Shown: positions 7,672-16,374, numbered from the stretch's first letter. The stretch is 64,000 nt of DNA from Gemmatimonadaceae bacterium (GCA_019752115.1 JAIEMN010000019.1:248001-312000); one strand, 5' to 3'. Notes: generated by a model not told the origin, from the sequence alone. Translations and numbers: made by a program.

Positions 7672-8286
7672 ATGCGCGTGAACGTCCTGCTCTTCGACGG
7701 CTTCCTGATGGGGCAGTACGGCGATCGACAGCGATGCCTGTGCGACGCCATCATGGCGCGCGGGATCGACCCCATGGACGAAGCGACCTATCGCGTGGTG
7801 ATCGAGAAGCTTGACGGACGCACCTTCGAGGAGGTGCTGCGCATGGGCTGGGCTACGCACGAGCTGGTGCAGCAGGATCCCACCCTCCTCGAGCTCATGG
7901 CGCTCGACGCCAACGCGCGGTATGCGGCGTGGTTGCGCGACGGCGCGACGATGGACCCACAGGTGCGTGAGCTGGTAGACGTGCTCACGAAGGACGGACA
8001 GCGCGTGATCCTGCGCGCCGATTCGCGTCGCCGTGACGTGGTCCCTTTTCTTGAGCGCTGGGCGATGCACGACGTCTTTGCGTTTGTACGCTGCGCCGAT
8101 GACCCGCCGATAGCCGCGTCCATCTACCGCAGCAGCTTCTGCCGCTCGTGGGAGGCGATCATCGATCGCGTCACCCGGTGGGGCGTGGACCGCGCCAACG
8201 TGAACGTGATGGACGGCAACGACGACGCCAGAATGGTTGCTCTGCAGCTGTTGTCTGGCGCCCACGTCACCGAATTGGGATACTGA
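7672..8286 (+). CDS. HAD-like protein with degenerate catalytic motifs
   Basis: This 204-residue protein resembles a haloacid-dehalogenase phosphatase in layout: VLLFDGFLMG at the N-terminus sits where motif I (DxDGT) belongs, VILRADSRRRD resembles motif II, and NVMDGNDDARMVALQLLSGA resembles motif IV. The second Asp of motif I is missing and no clear motif III Lys is visible, so phosphatase activity is doubtful. GAGG precedes the ATG and the gene follows glcF after 13 bp, so it may be co-transcribed. An alternative is an unrelated hypothetical protein; the fold assignment is by eye. Confidence 0.5.
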   Translation: MRVNVLLFDGFLMGQYGDRQRCLCDAIMARGIDPMDEATYRVVIEKLDGRTFEEVLRMGWATHELVQQDPTLLELMALDANARYAAWLRDGATMDPQVRELVDVLTKDGQRVILRADSRRRDVVPFLERWAMHDVFAFVRCADDPPIAASIYRSSFCRSWEAIIDRVTRWGVDRANVNVMDGNDDARMVALQLLSGAHVTELGY

Positions 8287-8346
8287 ACGGGATCGGAAGT
8301 CGGCCGCCGCGTGATGCGGATGGCTGAATGCGCTGCCGGATCCTTG

Positions 8347-8352
8347 TACATT
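8347..8352 (+). promoter_or_regulatory. Candidate -10 box for ygfZ
   Basis: TACATT ends 8 nt before the ygfZ ATG and no ribosome-binding site is present, consistent with a leaderless message. It is one of several similar cases in the window. Confidence 0.35.
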
Positions 8353-8360
8353 GAATATCG

Positions 8361-9413
8361 ATGACCTCCCCAACGCCCGCATTGATCTACCCCGAGCCGC
8401 TGAGCCCTGCGGACATCGCGGCCTATGAGGAACTGCGTCGGAGCGCCGCCTGGTTTGAGTCCAAGGGCCGCTGGACGAGTGTGAAAGGCCCCAAGGCCGC
8501 CGAGGCGCTCAATGGGTTGGTGACCAACGACGTCCTCAATGTGCCGGTGGGCGGCGGCTGTCATGCCGTCGCGCTGTCGCCCAAGGGGAAGGTCGTCTGC
8601 GACATGCTCATTATCCGCACCGAGGAGCAGGCGTTCTACCTCACGATTCTCGCCCAGTACACCGACGCGTGGCTCGATCTCGCGCGCAAGTACATCAACC
8701 CGCGTCTCGCCAAGGTCGCCGATGAATCGGCGCAGTGGTCGACGTGGATGTTGTACGGCGCCGAGGCACCGCTGGTGGTGGCGAAGGCGGGCGGGGGGAC
8801 GCACACGAACGACGAGCTCACGCACGGCATGGCCGCGACCTTGAGCGGCTGGCCCGATTGGCAGCATCAGGCGTGGAACATCGGGCCTGCCAGCGTGCGC
8901 CTCATTCGGGCGCCGCTCATGGGGAGCCTGCCGGGGTTCATCGTCCTGGCCGACGCGCTCGACGCCGATCTGGTGCGGAGCCGCCTCGAGGCCGCCGGCG
9001 GGCAGCAGGCCAATCGGTCCGTCTGGAACATCGCCCGCATCGAGGGCGGCCGGCCGGCGATGGGCGTGGACATGGACGAGAACACCATCCCGCAGGAAGC
9101 CAACCTCGACACCCTCGGCGCCATTTCCTTCACCAAGGGCTGCTACACGGGGCAGGAGACGGTCGCGCGGGTGCACTTCCGCGGGCATGTGAACCGGCAT
9201 CTGCGCGGGCTCGTGGGCGAGGGGCCGCTGCCGCAGCATGGGCGCGTGCTCGATGAGACCGGCAAGGACGTGGGCGACGTGCGGAGCACCGCCATCTCGC
9301 CGCGCCTGGGGCCGATTGCCTTCGCGATGATCCGCCGTGAGGTCACCCCAGGCGCCACGGTGACCGTGGAAGGGGTATCGGCCCGGGTGGAGGCGCTCCC
9401 CTTCCCCGGGTAG
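8361..9413 (+). CDS. ygfZ: YgfZ/GcvT-like folate-binding protein
   Basis: YgfZ-family proteins (IBA57 in mitochondria) are folate-dependent helpers for assembly or repair of certain [4Fe-4S] enzymes. The 350-residue product has the GcvT-like fold and the diagnostic motif KGCYTGQE (about residues 257-264) with its functionally important Cys. NGLVTNDV and a C-terminal beta-barrel part (GPIAFAMIRREVTPGA) also fit. An aminomethyltransferase role is unlikely because of the KGCYxGQE motif. A strong bidirectional hairpin terminates it. Confidence 0.92.
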   Translation: MTSPTPALIYPEPLSPADIAAYEELRRSAAWFESKGRWTSVKGPKAAEALNGLVTNDVLNVPVGGGCHAVALSPKGKVVCDMLIIRTEEQAFYLTILAQYTDAWLDLARKYINPRLAKVADESAQWSTWMLYGAEAPLVVAKAGGGTHTNDELTHGMAATLSGWPDWQHQAWNIGPASVRLIRAPLMGSLPGFIVLADALDADLVRSRLEAAGGQQANRSVWNIARIEGGRPAMGVDMDENTIPQEANLDTLGAISFTKGCYTGQETVARVHFRGHVNRHLRGLVGEGPLPQHGRVLDETGKDVGDVRSTAISPRLGPIAFAMIRREVTPGATVTVEGVSARVEALPFPG

Positions 9414-9439
9414 CGCAGGAAGCTCGGGGGGCAAAAGCA

Positions 9440-9475
9440 AAACGGGGGGAGCGCCGAAGCGCTCCCCCCGTTTTC
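9440..9475. terminator. Bidirectional terminator
   Basis: AAAACGGGGGGAGCG...CGCTCCCCCCGTTTT forms a 12-bp GC stem flanked by A4 and T4, so it works for ygfZ on the plus strand and for the convergent lipoprotein gene on the minus strand. Confidence 0.92.
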
Positions 9476-9485
9476 GTCGACCAGC

Positions 9486-9686
9486 TTACTTCTTGGTCGT
9501 GTCGGCAGCCGGGGCGGCCGGAGCGGCCATCGCGGCCGAATCCTTCTTGGCCGTGTCAGCAGCCGGGGCGGCGGCCGGCGCGGCAGCGGCCGGGGCAGCG
9601 GCGGCCGAATCAGCGGCCGGGGCCTTCTCTTCAGCAGAGCAGGCGGCGAGCACGAGTGCAGCGGCGACGAAAGCGATGCGCTTCAT
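9486..9686 (-). CDS. Small Ala/Pro-rich lipoprotein
   Basis: A 66-residue protein with a lipoprotein signal (MKRIAFVAAALVLAAC, lipobox LAAC) and a mature part made almost only of Ala, Pro, Asp, Lys and Ser in imperfect repeats (AAPAAAPAAD, DTAKK/DTTKK). No enzymatic domain is present. It would be a flexible, lipid-anchored envelope peptide. The start is set by GGAG 8 nt upstream of the ATG; an open extension to 9812 is unlikely to be translated. Function is unknown. Confidence 0.7.
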   Translation of the reverse strand: MKRIAFVAAALVLAACSAEEKAPAADSAAAAPAAAAPAAAPAADTAKKDSAAMAAPAAPAADTTKK

Positions 9687-10017
9687 GGGGCGGACTCCAT
9701 ACGGTGCGGTGTGTGCGCCGTGCGTCCTATAAAGCGCACGGCCCCCTCGACAGAATTGCCGACGGGGAACTAACGAGCAGCGGAAATGTATGGGCAGGGG
9801 CCCGGGTGTCAAGGCTCTCCAGCTCGCTCGCGCGTTACCTGCAAGCGGTTGCCCTGTAAAGGTTTTCGCGAAAAAACCGGGCGTTATATAGATGAGCTCG
9901 CCAAAGGGACGACGTCGGGCACATCTCGCACGCCTCGTGCGCTCTACCTGCGGTACCCTCGGATTCGTCCGGACCGATTCCCGGCCCCGGACCCCGAGCC
10001 GTCTTCAGTCCGTTCCC
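9687..10017. other. Non-coding gap upstream of the AAA ATPase
   Basis: This 331-bp gap separates the divergent lipoprotein and ATPase genes. It holds an imperfect hairpin GGTTTTCGCGAAAAAACC at 9861-9878 and a TATATA run at 9885-9890. The ATPase frame is open from 9892, but that extension (Arg-rich, no family similarity) is judged non-coding. No convincing promoter pair was found. Confidence 0.5.
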
Positions 10018-11472
10018 GTGTCCCGACTCCCCGACACTCTCGGCGCGCTGCGCCGCTCCGGCTACGTCACCAACCGTCCGAAGAACGTCAAGGACGAGAT
10101 CCGCCGTAACCTGATCGCCCGCCTGCAGGATGGCGGGCCGCTCTTCCGTGGCGTGCTCGGTTACGAAGAGACCGTCATGCCGCAGATCGTCAACGCGCTC
10201 CTCGCGCGCCACAACTTCATCCTGCTCGGCCTCCGCGGCCAGGCGAAGAGCCGCATCCTGCGCGCGCTCGTCTCGCTGCTCGATGAAGTGATGCCCGTCG
10301 TGGCTGGCAGCGAGGTGAACGACGATCCGTTCAACCCCATCTCCAAGTACGCGCGCCAGCTCATCGAAGAGCATGCCGACGACACGCCCATTGCGTGGGT
10401 CTCGCGCGATCAGCGCTACGTGGAAAAGCTCGCCACGCCCGATGTGACCGTAGCCGACATCATCGGCGACGTGGATCCCATCAAGGCCGCGCGCGGTGGG
10501 CATCTGTTGAGCGACGAGCTCACCATTCACTACGGCATGCTGCCGCGCGCCAACCGCGGCATCTTCGCCCTGAACGAACTCCCCGACCTCGCCGGCAAGG
10601 TGCAGGTGGGCCTCTTCAACATCATGCAGGAAGGCGACGTGCAGATCAAAGGCTATCCCGTGCGCCTCGCACTGGATGTCCTCCTCTGCTTCACCGCCAA
10701 TCCTGAGGACTACACCGCGCGCGGCAAGATCATCACGCCGCTCAAGGATCGTATCGGCAGCGAAATCATTACGCACTACCCCGAGAGCGTCGATCTCGGC
10801 GTGAGCATCACCCGCCAGGAAGCGTGGACCAAGCGCGACCACGGCGTGGAGATCCGCGTCCCCGATCTCATCGAAGAAGTGGTCGAGCGCATCGCCTTCG
10901 AAGCCCGCGACGACAAGCGCATCGATAAGCGCTCCGGCGTGAGCCAGCGCATGCCCATTACCGCCATGGAAAACGTGGTGAGCAACGCCGAGCAGCGCGC
11001 GCTGCGCAACGGCGACAACGAAGCCGTGCCGCGCATCGCCGATGTGTACGCCGCCCTTCCCGCCATCACCGGCAAGATCGAACTCGAGTACGAAGGTGAA
11101 CTCGTGGGCGGCGCCAACATCGCCCGCGAACTCATTCGCCGCGCCTGCGAACAGACGCTCCGCGCAAGAGCTGGCGATCTCGACACCGACGACATCGTGA
11201 TGTGGTTCGACCAGGGCAGCGCCCTGCAGGTCTCCGACGACACGGCCTTGCCCGTCGTGCGCAAAGGCTTCGACCTGGTACCGGGGTTGGTCGAAACGGT
11301 GGTCGCACTCGGCCTTGCCAAGAAGGGCGACGACCCGATGATCGTGGTGGCGTGCGAGCTGGTACTCGAAGCGCTGGTCGCCCGCCGGAAGATCTCGCGG
11401 ACGGACGCGGGCTCGTATGGCCGCGCGGAGCGGGAGTCGCGGAGGAAGCCGGGGCAGGAGTTTTACGGATAG
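10018..11472 (+). CDS. MoxR/ChlI-like AAA+ ATPase
   Basis: A 484-residue AAA+ protein of the Mg-chelatase ChlI/MoxR clade. The atypical Walker A is GLRGQAKS, Walker B is GIFALNELPDL (Asn-Glu in place of Asp-Glu), and sensor 1 is in LLCFTANPEDYTARG. The family acts with VWA-domain partners to remodel proteins or insert metals; a matching VWA protein lies at 16430-17704. The GTG at 10018 begins a stretch (SRLPDTLGALRRSGY) that leads straight into conserved sequence. A true Mg-chelatase role is unlikely because no bch or chl gene is nearby. Confidence 0.85.
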   Translation: MSRLPDTLGALRRSGYVTNRPKNVKDEIRRNLIARLQDGGPLFRGVLGYEETVMPQIVNALLARHNFILLGLRGQAKSRILRALVSLLDEVMPVVAGSEVNDDPFNPISKYARQLIEEHADDTPIAWVSRDQRYVEKLATPDVTVADIIGDVDPIKAARGGHLLSDELTIHYGMLPRANRGIFALNELPDLAGKVQVGLFNIMQEGDVQIKGYPVRLALDVLLCFTANPEDYTARGKIITPLKDRIGSEIITHYPESVDLGVSITRQEAWTKRDHGVEIRVPDLIEEVVERIAFEARDDKRIDKRSGVSQRMPITAMENVVSNAEQRALRNGDNEAVPRIADVYAALPAITGKIELEYEGELVGGANIARELIRRACEQTLRARAGDLDTDDIVMWFDQGSALQVSDDTALPVVRKGFDLVPGLVETVVALGLAKKGDDPMIVVACELVLEALVARRKISRTDAGSYGRAERESRRKPGQEFYG

Positions 11473-11504
11473 TTCGGCGCGTCGGCCGGGGGTAACGGCC
11501 CGGC

Positions 11505-11610
11505 CTGCGGGAAGACGTGAAACGGCAAGACGAACGGCGGGAAGACGTACTGCGGTAACCGCGGTACGTCTTCCCGCCGTTCGTCTTCCCGCAGTACGTC
11601 TTCCCGCAGT
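11505..11610. repeat. 15-bp repeats in both orientations forming a 57-bp hairpin
   Basis: Reverse-complement units at 11505-11555 face forward units at 11559-11610. The arms 11529-11555 and 11559-11585 pair 26 of 27 bases around a TAA loop. The structure lies between the AAA gene and the TonB receptor gene and could act as a terminator. Confidence 0.93.
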
Positions 11611-11669
11611 TAACCCCCCATTAAGGCACCCCCATCCACTTTAAAGGAGGTCCCTAACCCCGCCCCCAC

Positions 11670-13820
11670 ATGTCCCGCTCCCTCCGCGTAGCCGCGGCGC
11701 TCTGCGCCACGGCCAGCAGTCTCACCGCTCAAGTCTCCCCCCCACAAGACTCCGCCAAGCGCGACTCCCTCGCCCGTCGCCTCACGCCTTACAACGTCCG
11801 CGCCACCCGCAGCGAGGCCAGTCCCTTCGTCTCGCCGCTCGCCATCACGCGCATCGGCAAGGACAAGTTCGACGCCAAGGCGGGCTTCGGCCTGAACGAC
11901 GCCATGGCCGGCGTCCCCGGTGCGCTCGTACAGTCGCGCTACGGCACGAGCGATGTGCGCATCACCATCCGTGGCTTCGGCGCGCGCGGCGCCGGTGATC
12001 GGAGCAACGCCGGTACCTCGCGCGGCATTCGCGTGCTGATCGACGGCATCCCCGAGACCGAGCCCGATGGCCGCACGGCGTTCGACAACGTCGATCTCGC
12101 CGCGGTGGAAGGCATCGATGTCATCCGCTCCAACGCGAGCGCACTCTGGGGCAACGCGGCCGGCGGCGTGGTCAACATCAGCACCGTGCCCGTGGTGGAC
12201 CGCCCGCTCGCGGCGGCCACCGTGCAGAGCGGGTCGTTCGGCCTGCAGCGCTACATCGCGCAGACCGCCGCGCCGCTCGCCAATGGCGGCGTGGCATACG
12301 CCACGTTCGTGAATACCACGTTCGACGGCTGGCGCGTGAACTCCGACGCGCGGCGCGTGCTGGTGAACACCGGCATCGTGGCGCCGGTGGGCGAGAAGAC
12401 GCGTGTGCGCGTGCACCTCACCGGGGCCAACAACCTCTTCCACATCCCCGGTCCGCTCAACGATGTGCAGGTGGCGGCCGATCCCAGACAGGCTAACGCC
12501 ACCTACAACACGCGCGACGAGCGCCGCTACAACCGCCTCGCCCGCCTCGGCGCCGGCATCGAGCAGCAGATCTCGCCGCGCGCCACAGTCTCGGCGATGG
12601 CATATATCAACCCCAAGTACCTCCAGCGCTCCGAGCGCGGCACGTTCCGCGACTTCACCCGGTACCACGGCGGGGCGAACGTCGCCTACAACCGCATGGA
12701 CACCGTGAGCGCCACGTTCAAGAACCGCTTCACGATGGGCGTGGATCAGGCGTACCAGGACGGCGCGATTCTCTTCTACTCGCTCAGCGCCACGGCCGGC
12801 CGAGGCACGACGCTGGCGGACAACAAGAAGGAAGGCGCGTACAACAGCGGCGTGTACGTCGAAGACGAGCTGCTCTTCAACAGCAAGCTCGCCCTCTCGC
12901 TCGGCGCGCGCGCGGACGGCATTTCGTACTACTACAAGAGCTTCATTACCCCGAAGCGCGACGCGAGCAAGACGTTCTCACAAGTGACGCCCAAGGTTGG
13001 ACTGTCGTACCGCCTCACGCCCACGCACCAGTTCTACGCCAACATCGGCGGCGGGGTGGAAGCGCCGGCCGGCAACGAGACAGACCCCGCGAGCACCTTT
13101 GGGCAGGATACCGTCACCGCCATCAACCCGCTCCTCGAGCCCATCCGCTCGTACACGTACGAGGTCGGCACCAAGCATATCGCCACCGTGAACGCCGGCC
13201 TCATCACCGGCGTGAGCTACGATGTCGCCGCGTATCTCACGAACGTGAGGAACGAGATCGTCCCCTACCGCGGTGGCCGCTTCTACTTCACCGCCGGCGA
13301 GGCGCGCCGTACCGGTCTCGAAGTCTCGCTGAGCGCGCAGGCCAAGCACGGCTTCCGCCTCGACAACGCGCTCACGCTGAGCAAGAACACGTACGAGCAG
13401 TACGTCGTGGACTCCGTCCACTACGGCAAGCCCGGCGCCAAGGCCGACTACAGCGGCAACCTGGTGGTTGGCGTGCCGAAGTGGTTCTACAGCAGCTCGC
13501 TGGTGTGGTCCAACCCGAAGGCGCCTCTCGGCCTTGGCTGGTCCGTGGGCGTCCAGGGCATCGGCGATTACTACGCCGACGACGCGAACACCGTGAGGAT
13601 CCCGCAGGCGCATCTCCTGAGCGCGACGCTCCGCGCCGACCGGCTGGTGCAGGCGCGTGATGTGACGCTCAAGGGATTTGTAAGCGTGGAGAACGCAGGC
13701 GACCGGCGCTTCATCGGCTCGGCGTTCCTGAACCCCGACGTGGTGGGCGGGAAGCCGCTGGCGTTTGAGCCGGGGATGCCGCGGGCGATTACGGTGAGCT
13801 TTTCGGTGGTGCGGCGATAA
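11670..13820 (+). CDS. TonB-dependent outer-membrane receptor
   Basis: A 716-residue TonB-dependent receptor for energised uptake across the outer membrane. A signal peptide (residues 1 to about 20, ending SSLTAQ) is followed by a plug domain with VRITIRGFGARG, RGIRVLIDGIPE and SNASALWGNAAGGVVNIST. The rest has the alternating pattern of a beta-barrel and ends ITVSFSVVRR. The substrate cannot be read from the sequence; no iron or vitamin gene adjoins it. An excellent AAGGAGGT at 11644-11651 lies 18 nt before the ATG, an unusually long spacing. Confidence 0.92.
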   Translation: MSRSLRVAAALCATASSLTAQVSPPQDSAKRDSLARRLTPYNVRATRSEASPFVSPLAITRIGKDKFDAKAGFGLNDAMAGVPGALVQSRYGTSDVRITIRGFGARGAGDRSNAGTSRGIRVLIDGIPETEPDGRTAFDNVDLAAVEGIDVIRSNASALWGNAAGGVVNISTVPVVDRPLAAATVQSGSFGLQRYIAQTAAPLANGGVAYATFVNTTFDGWRVNSDARRVLVNTGIVAPVGEKTRVRVHLTGANNLFHIPGPLNDVQVAADPRQANATYNTRDERRYNRLARLGAGIEQQISPRATVSAMAYINPKYLQRSERGTFRDFTRYHGGANVAYNRMDTVSATFKNRFTMGVDQAYQDGAILFYSLSATAGRGTTLADNKKEGAYNSGVYVEDELLFNSKLALSLGARADGISYYYKSFITPKRDASKTFSQVTPKVGLSYRLTPTHQFYANIGGGVEAPAGNETDPASTFGQDTVTAINPLLEPIRSYTYEVGTKHIATVNAGLITGVSYDVAAYLTNVRNEIVPYRGGRFYFTAGEARRTGLEVSLSAQAKHGFRLDNALTLSKNTYEQYVVDSVHYGKPGAKADYSGNLVVGVPKWFYSSSLVWSNPKAPLGLGWSVGVQGIGDYYADDANTVRIPQAHLLSATLRADRLVQARDVTLKGFVSVENAGDRRFIGSAFLNPDVVGGKPLAFEPGMPRAITVSFSVVRR

Positions 13821-13836
13821 GGAGGAGATGTACTGA

Positions 13837-13980
13837 ACTGCGGGAAGACGTGGGGCGGGAAGACATACAGCGGGAAGACATACAGCGAGATGGCAGCGAG
13901 GACGCGCAGCTGTCGCAGTAAGTCTTCCCGCTGTAAGTCTTCCCGCTGTAAGTCTTCCCGCAGTACGTCTTTCCGCATTC
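13837..13980. repeat. Inverted 15-bp repeat arrays between convergent genes
   Basis: Reverse units (13837-13887) and forward units (13914-13980) form a long stem-loop; a 32-nt arm pairs with two mismatches. Variant units (AGTCTTCCCGCTGTA) occur twice, at 13921-13935 and 13936-13950. The element sits between the convergent TonB receptor and rmlB genes, where it may terminate both. Confidence 0.93.
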
Positions 13981-13982
13981 AA

Positions 13983-15032
13983 TCACTGTGCCCCCGCCCC
14001 ACTGAGGAAGGCCTCAACCGTACGCCGCAATCCCGTTTCCAGCGACTCCGCCGCCCTCCATCCCACCCGCTCGCGCAGCTTCGTCGCATCCAGCGCATAC
14101 CGCATGTCGTGCCCCGGCCGGTCCGCGACATGAGTAACCAGTGCTGCGCAAGCGGAGCCGCGTGCAGCCGGGCATTCGGGGTATCGCGCGCGCAGCGCCG
14201 CATCCGCGGCAAAGCGCGCATCGAGCTCGGCGCAGAGGGCGCGCACTAGCTCCAGGTTCGTGCATTCACGCCCGGATCCGATATTGAACGACTCGCCGGC
14301 AACATCGGCGAGCAGGATGGACTCCACGGCCGCTGAGTGGTCGTTCACGTAGATCCATTCGCGCTGCTGCAGCCCGCTGCCGTAGATGGGGAGCGGTTTC
14401 CCGTGCAGCGCATGGGTCAGCATCAGCGGAATGAGCTTCTCCGGGTACTGTCGCGGCCCATAGTTGTTGGCGCAGTGGCTGATGCTGTACGGCAGCCCAT
14501 GCGTGCGGCCCGCGGCGCGCACGAAGTGATCGGCGGCCGCCTTGCTCGCTGAATAGGGGGAGCTGGGGCGATACAGGCTCGCCTCGGTGAACGGCGCGGC
14601 GCCCGGCGCGAGGTCGCCATAGACCTCGTCGGTAGAGATCTGGTGAAAGCGCACGCCGCTGCGCCATGCGCCCTGCTCGCACCACGCGTCGCGCACCGCA
14701 TCGAGCAGCACCTGCGTGCCCCACACATTGGTGCGTACGAAGGCATCAGCCGAGGCGATGCTGCGGTCCACATGACTTTCGGCGGCGAAGTGCACGACGG
14801 TCGTGACGTCATGCGCGCGCAGTACCGCACTGACCAGCTCACGATCGCAGACATCACCGTGCACAAAGACCACGCGCCCGCTCGCCTCAAGGTTCGCCAG
14901 TGACGTGCGATTACCTGCATAGGTGAGCGCATCGAGCACCACCAGCCGGTCGCCGGCATGATGCTCGGCCCAGTAGTGCACGAAGTGCGAGCCCATGAAG
15001 CCCGCCCCGCCGGTGACGAGGAGCGATCGCAT
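13983..15032 (-). CDS. rfbB: dTDP-glucose 4,6-dehydratase
   Basis: RmlB/RfbB makes dTDP-4-keto-6-deoxyglucose, a precursor of rhamnose and other deoxysugars. The 349-residue SDR protein has the Rossmann glycine motif TGGAGFMGSHF at residue 6, HFAAESHVDRS, the catalytic TDEVYGD (Asp-Glu pair) and YSASK. The start ATG at 15032 is the first residue of the Rossmann strand; the open extension to 15086 is rejected. rmlA, rmlC and rmlD are not adjacent, so the final sugar is undetermined. It lies 16 bp after the MFS gene and is probably co-transcribed with it. Confidence 0.9.
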   Translation of the reverse strand: MRSLLVTGGAGFMGSHFVHYWAEHHAGDRLVVLDALTYAGNRTSLANLEASGRVVFVHGDVCDRELVSAVLRAHDVTTVVHFAAESHVDRSIASADAFVRTNVWGTQVLLDAVRDAWCEQGAWRSGVRFHQISTDEVYGDLAPGAAPFTEASLYRPSSPYSASKAAADHFVRAAGRTHGLPYSISHCANNYGPRQYPEKLIPLMLTHALHGKPLPIYGSGLQQREWIYVNDHSAAVESILLADVAGESFNIGSGRECTNLELVRALCAELDARFAADAALRARYPECPAARGSACAALVTHVADRPGHDMRYALDATKLRERVGWRAAESLETGLRRTVEAFLSGAGAQ

Positions 15033-15048
15033 GCCCAACTCTAGCGCC

Positions 15049-16347
15049 TCACACGAGGCGCCAGAAGTTCGAACGCCGGAGCGCAATGAGCGACGCCCCC
15101 ATCAGCACCGTGGCCGACATCGCGATCGCCGCACCGGCGCCGATCGCCCGGGCGAGCGCGCCCAGCACGAAGGCGCCAACCGCCTGCGACAGCCCCACGA
15201 ACACCAGGCTGTAGAACCCCATCAGCCGCCCGCGGTAACGCTCATCCACCAGCAGTTGCAGCACGCCGTTGGACATCGCATTGAACGCGATCATCGCCAC
15301 GCCGGTCGCAAACAGAATGACATACGCCAGGTGCACGCGCGTCGTGAACGCGAACGCCATCACCAGCGCCGGGAAGGCAATCGCCGCCGTCATGATCAGC
15401 GGCCCCTTCCGCGCCCGGTGCGACAGCGGCCCCGCCACCATGAGGGCCCCGAGCAGCCCGCCCACCCCCAGCACCGCGAGCAGGGCCCCGTACCCCCCGG
15501 CGCCCAGATTCAGCTGATCCCGCGCCATGACCGGCATGAGGGTGAGGAACGGCCCGCCAAAGATCGCGCCGATAGTCACGAGGGTGAGCAGATCCCGAAC
15601 CGGCCCCGGCTTCGCGAGGAAACGCAGCCCGTCCAAAGCCCCCGCCGTCGCCGCAGTTAACTGCCCCCTGACCCCTCCCCCCTGGCTCCTGAACTGCGGT
15701 GCCGGTAGATCGATCAGAAACAGCCCCCAGAGGACGAACACAAACGAGAGGGCATTCAGCCCGAAGCACCAGGCAATGCCGAACCGGCTGATGACTACGC
15801 CGCCGAGCGCTGGTCCCACCACGCGCGCCAGGTTGAACCCGCTCGAGTTGAGCGCAATCGCCGGGGCCAGGTCCTCCCGCCCCACCAGCTCGATGATCAT
15901 GCTCTGCCGGGCCGGCACCTCCACCGCGCTGCAAATCCCCTGCACCAGGCTGAGCCCCAGCAGGATGGGGACCGACACGTGCCCCGTGAGGGTCAGCAGC
16001 CACAGGGCGGCCGCCTGAAGCAGGAAGGCCGTCTGGGTGATTTTGGCGATCCGGAGCTTGTTGCCATGGTCCACCAGCGCGCCGGCGTGCATGCTGAAGA
16101 GCACGACCGGGAGGGCGCCAATGGAGGCGACCAGGCCGACGATGAAGGCGCTGTTGGAGAGCTGGAGGGAAAGCCACCCCACCGCCATCGTCTGCATCCA
16201 GGAGCCGATCAGCGACGAGGTCTGTCCCAGCCAGAAGAGCCGGAAGTTCCGGTGCTTGGCGAGCACCCGAAACGGGTTCGCCGAGGGCCGCCCGGTGTTG
16301 GCGGTCTCAATCGGGGAGTCGGGGAGGGATCGCGGGGCCGGTTCCAT
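15049..16347 (-). CDS. MFS transporter (EntS-like exporter family)
   Basis: A 432-residue, 12-segment permease of the MFS_3/enterobactin-exporter type. Features include FRLFWLGQTSSLIGSWMQ before TM1, an alternating series of hydrophobic segments and ARQSMIIELVGREDLAPAIA in the family-specific stretch after TM4. Residues of about 217-233 (QFRSQGGGVRGQL) in the central TM6-TM7 loop are encoded by a repeat segment (15651-15699) that has a second, intergenic copy just upstream of the gene. The ATG at 16347 is chosen; the frame is open to 16737 but that part overlaps the divergent VWA gene. Substrate is unknown. Confidence 0.85.
   Translation of the reverse strand: MEPAPRSLPDSPIETANTGRPSANPFRVLAKHRNFRLFWLGQTSSLIGSWMQTMAVGWLSLQLSNSAFIVGLVASIGALPVVLFSMHAGALVDHGNKLRIAKITQTAFLLQAAALWLLTLTGHVSVPILLGLSLVQGICSAVEVPARQSMIIELVGREDLAPAIALNSSGFNLARVVGPALGGVVISRFGIAWCFGLNALSFVFVLWGLFLIDLPAPQFRSQGGGVRGQLTAATAGALDGLRFLAKPGPVRDLLTLVTIGAIFGGPFLTLMPVMARDQLNLGAGGYGALLAVLGVGGLLGALMVAGPLSHRARKGPLIMTAAIAFPALVMAFAFTTRVHLAYVILFATGVAMIAFNAMSNGVLQLLVDERYRGRLMGFYSLVFVGLSQAVGAFVLGALARAIGAGAAIAMSATVLMGASLIALRRSNFWRLV
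15651..15699. repeat. CTGACC-type repeat inside the MFS gene
   Basis: A pyrimidine-rich segment (CCCCCTGACCCCTC then CCTGGCTCCTGAACTGCGG) bounded by the 8-bp inverted ends CCGCAGTT (15651-15658) and AACTGCGG (15692-15699). It is related to 16375-16412. Confidence 0.7.
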
Positions 16348-16374
16348 GCGTACAGTAGGAGTATAGCGGCCGTC

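Noticed and set aside
9892-10017. N-terminal extension of the AAA ATPase
   Set aside because: The 42 extra codons are Arg-rich with no family similarity; GTG 10018 leads directly into conserved sequence.
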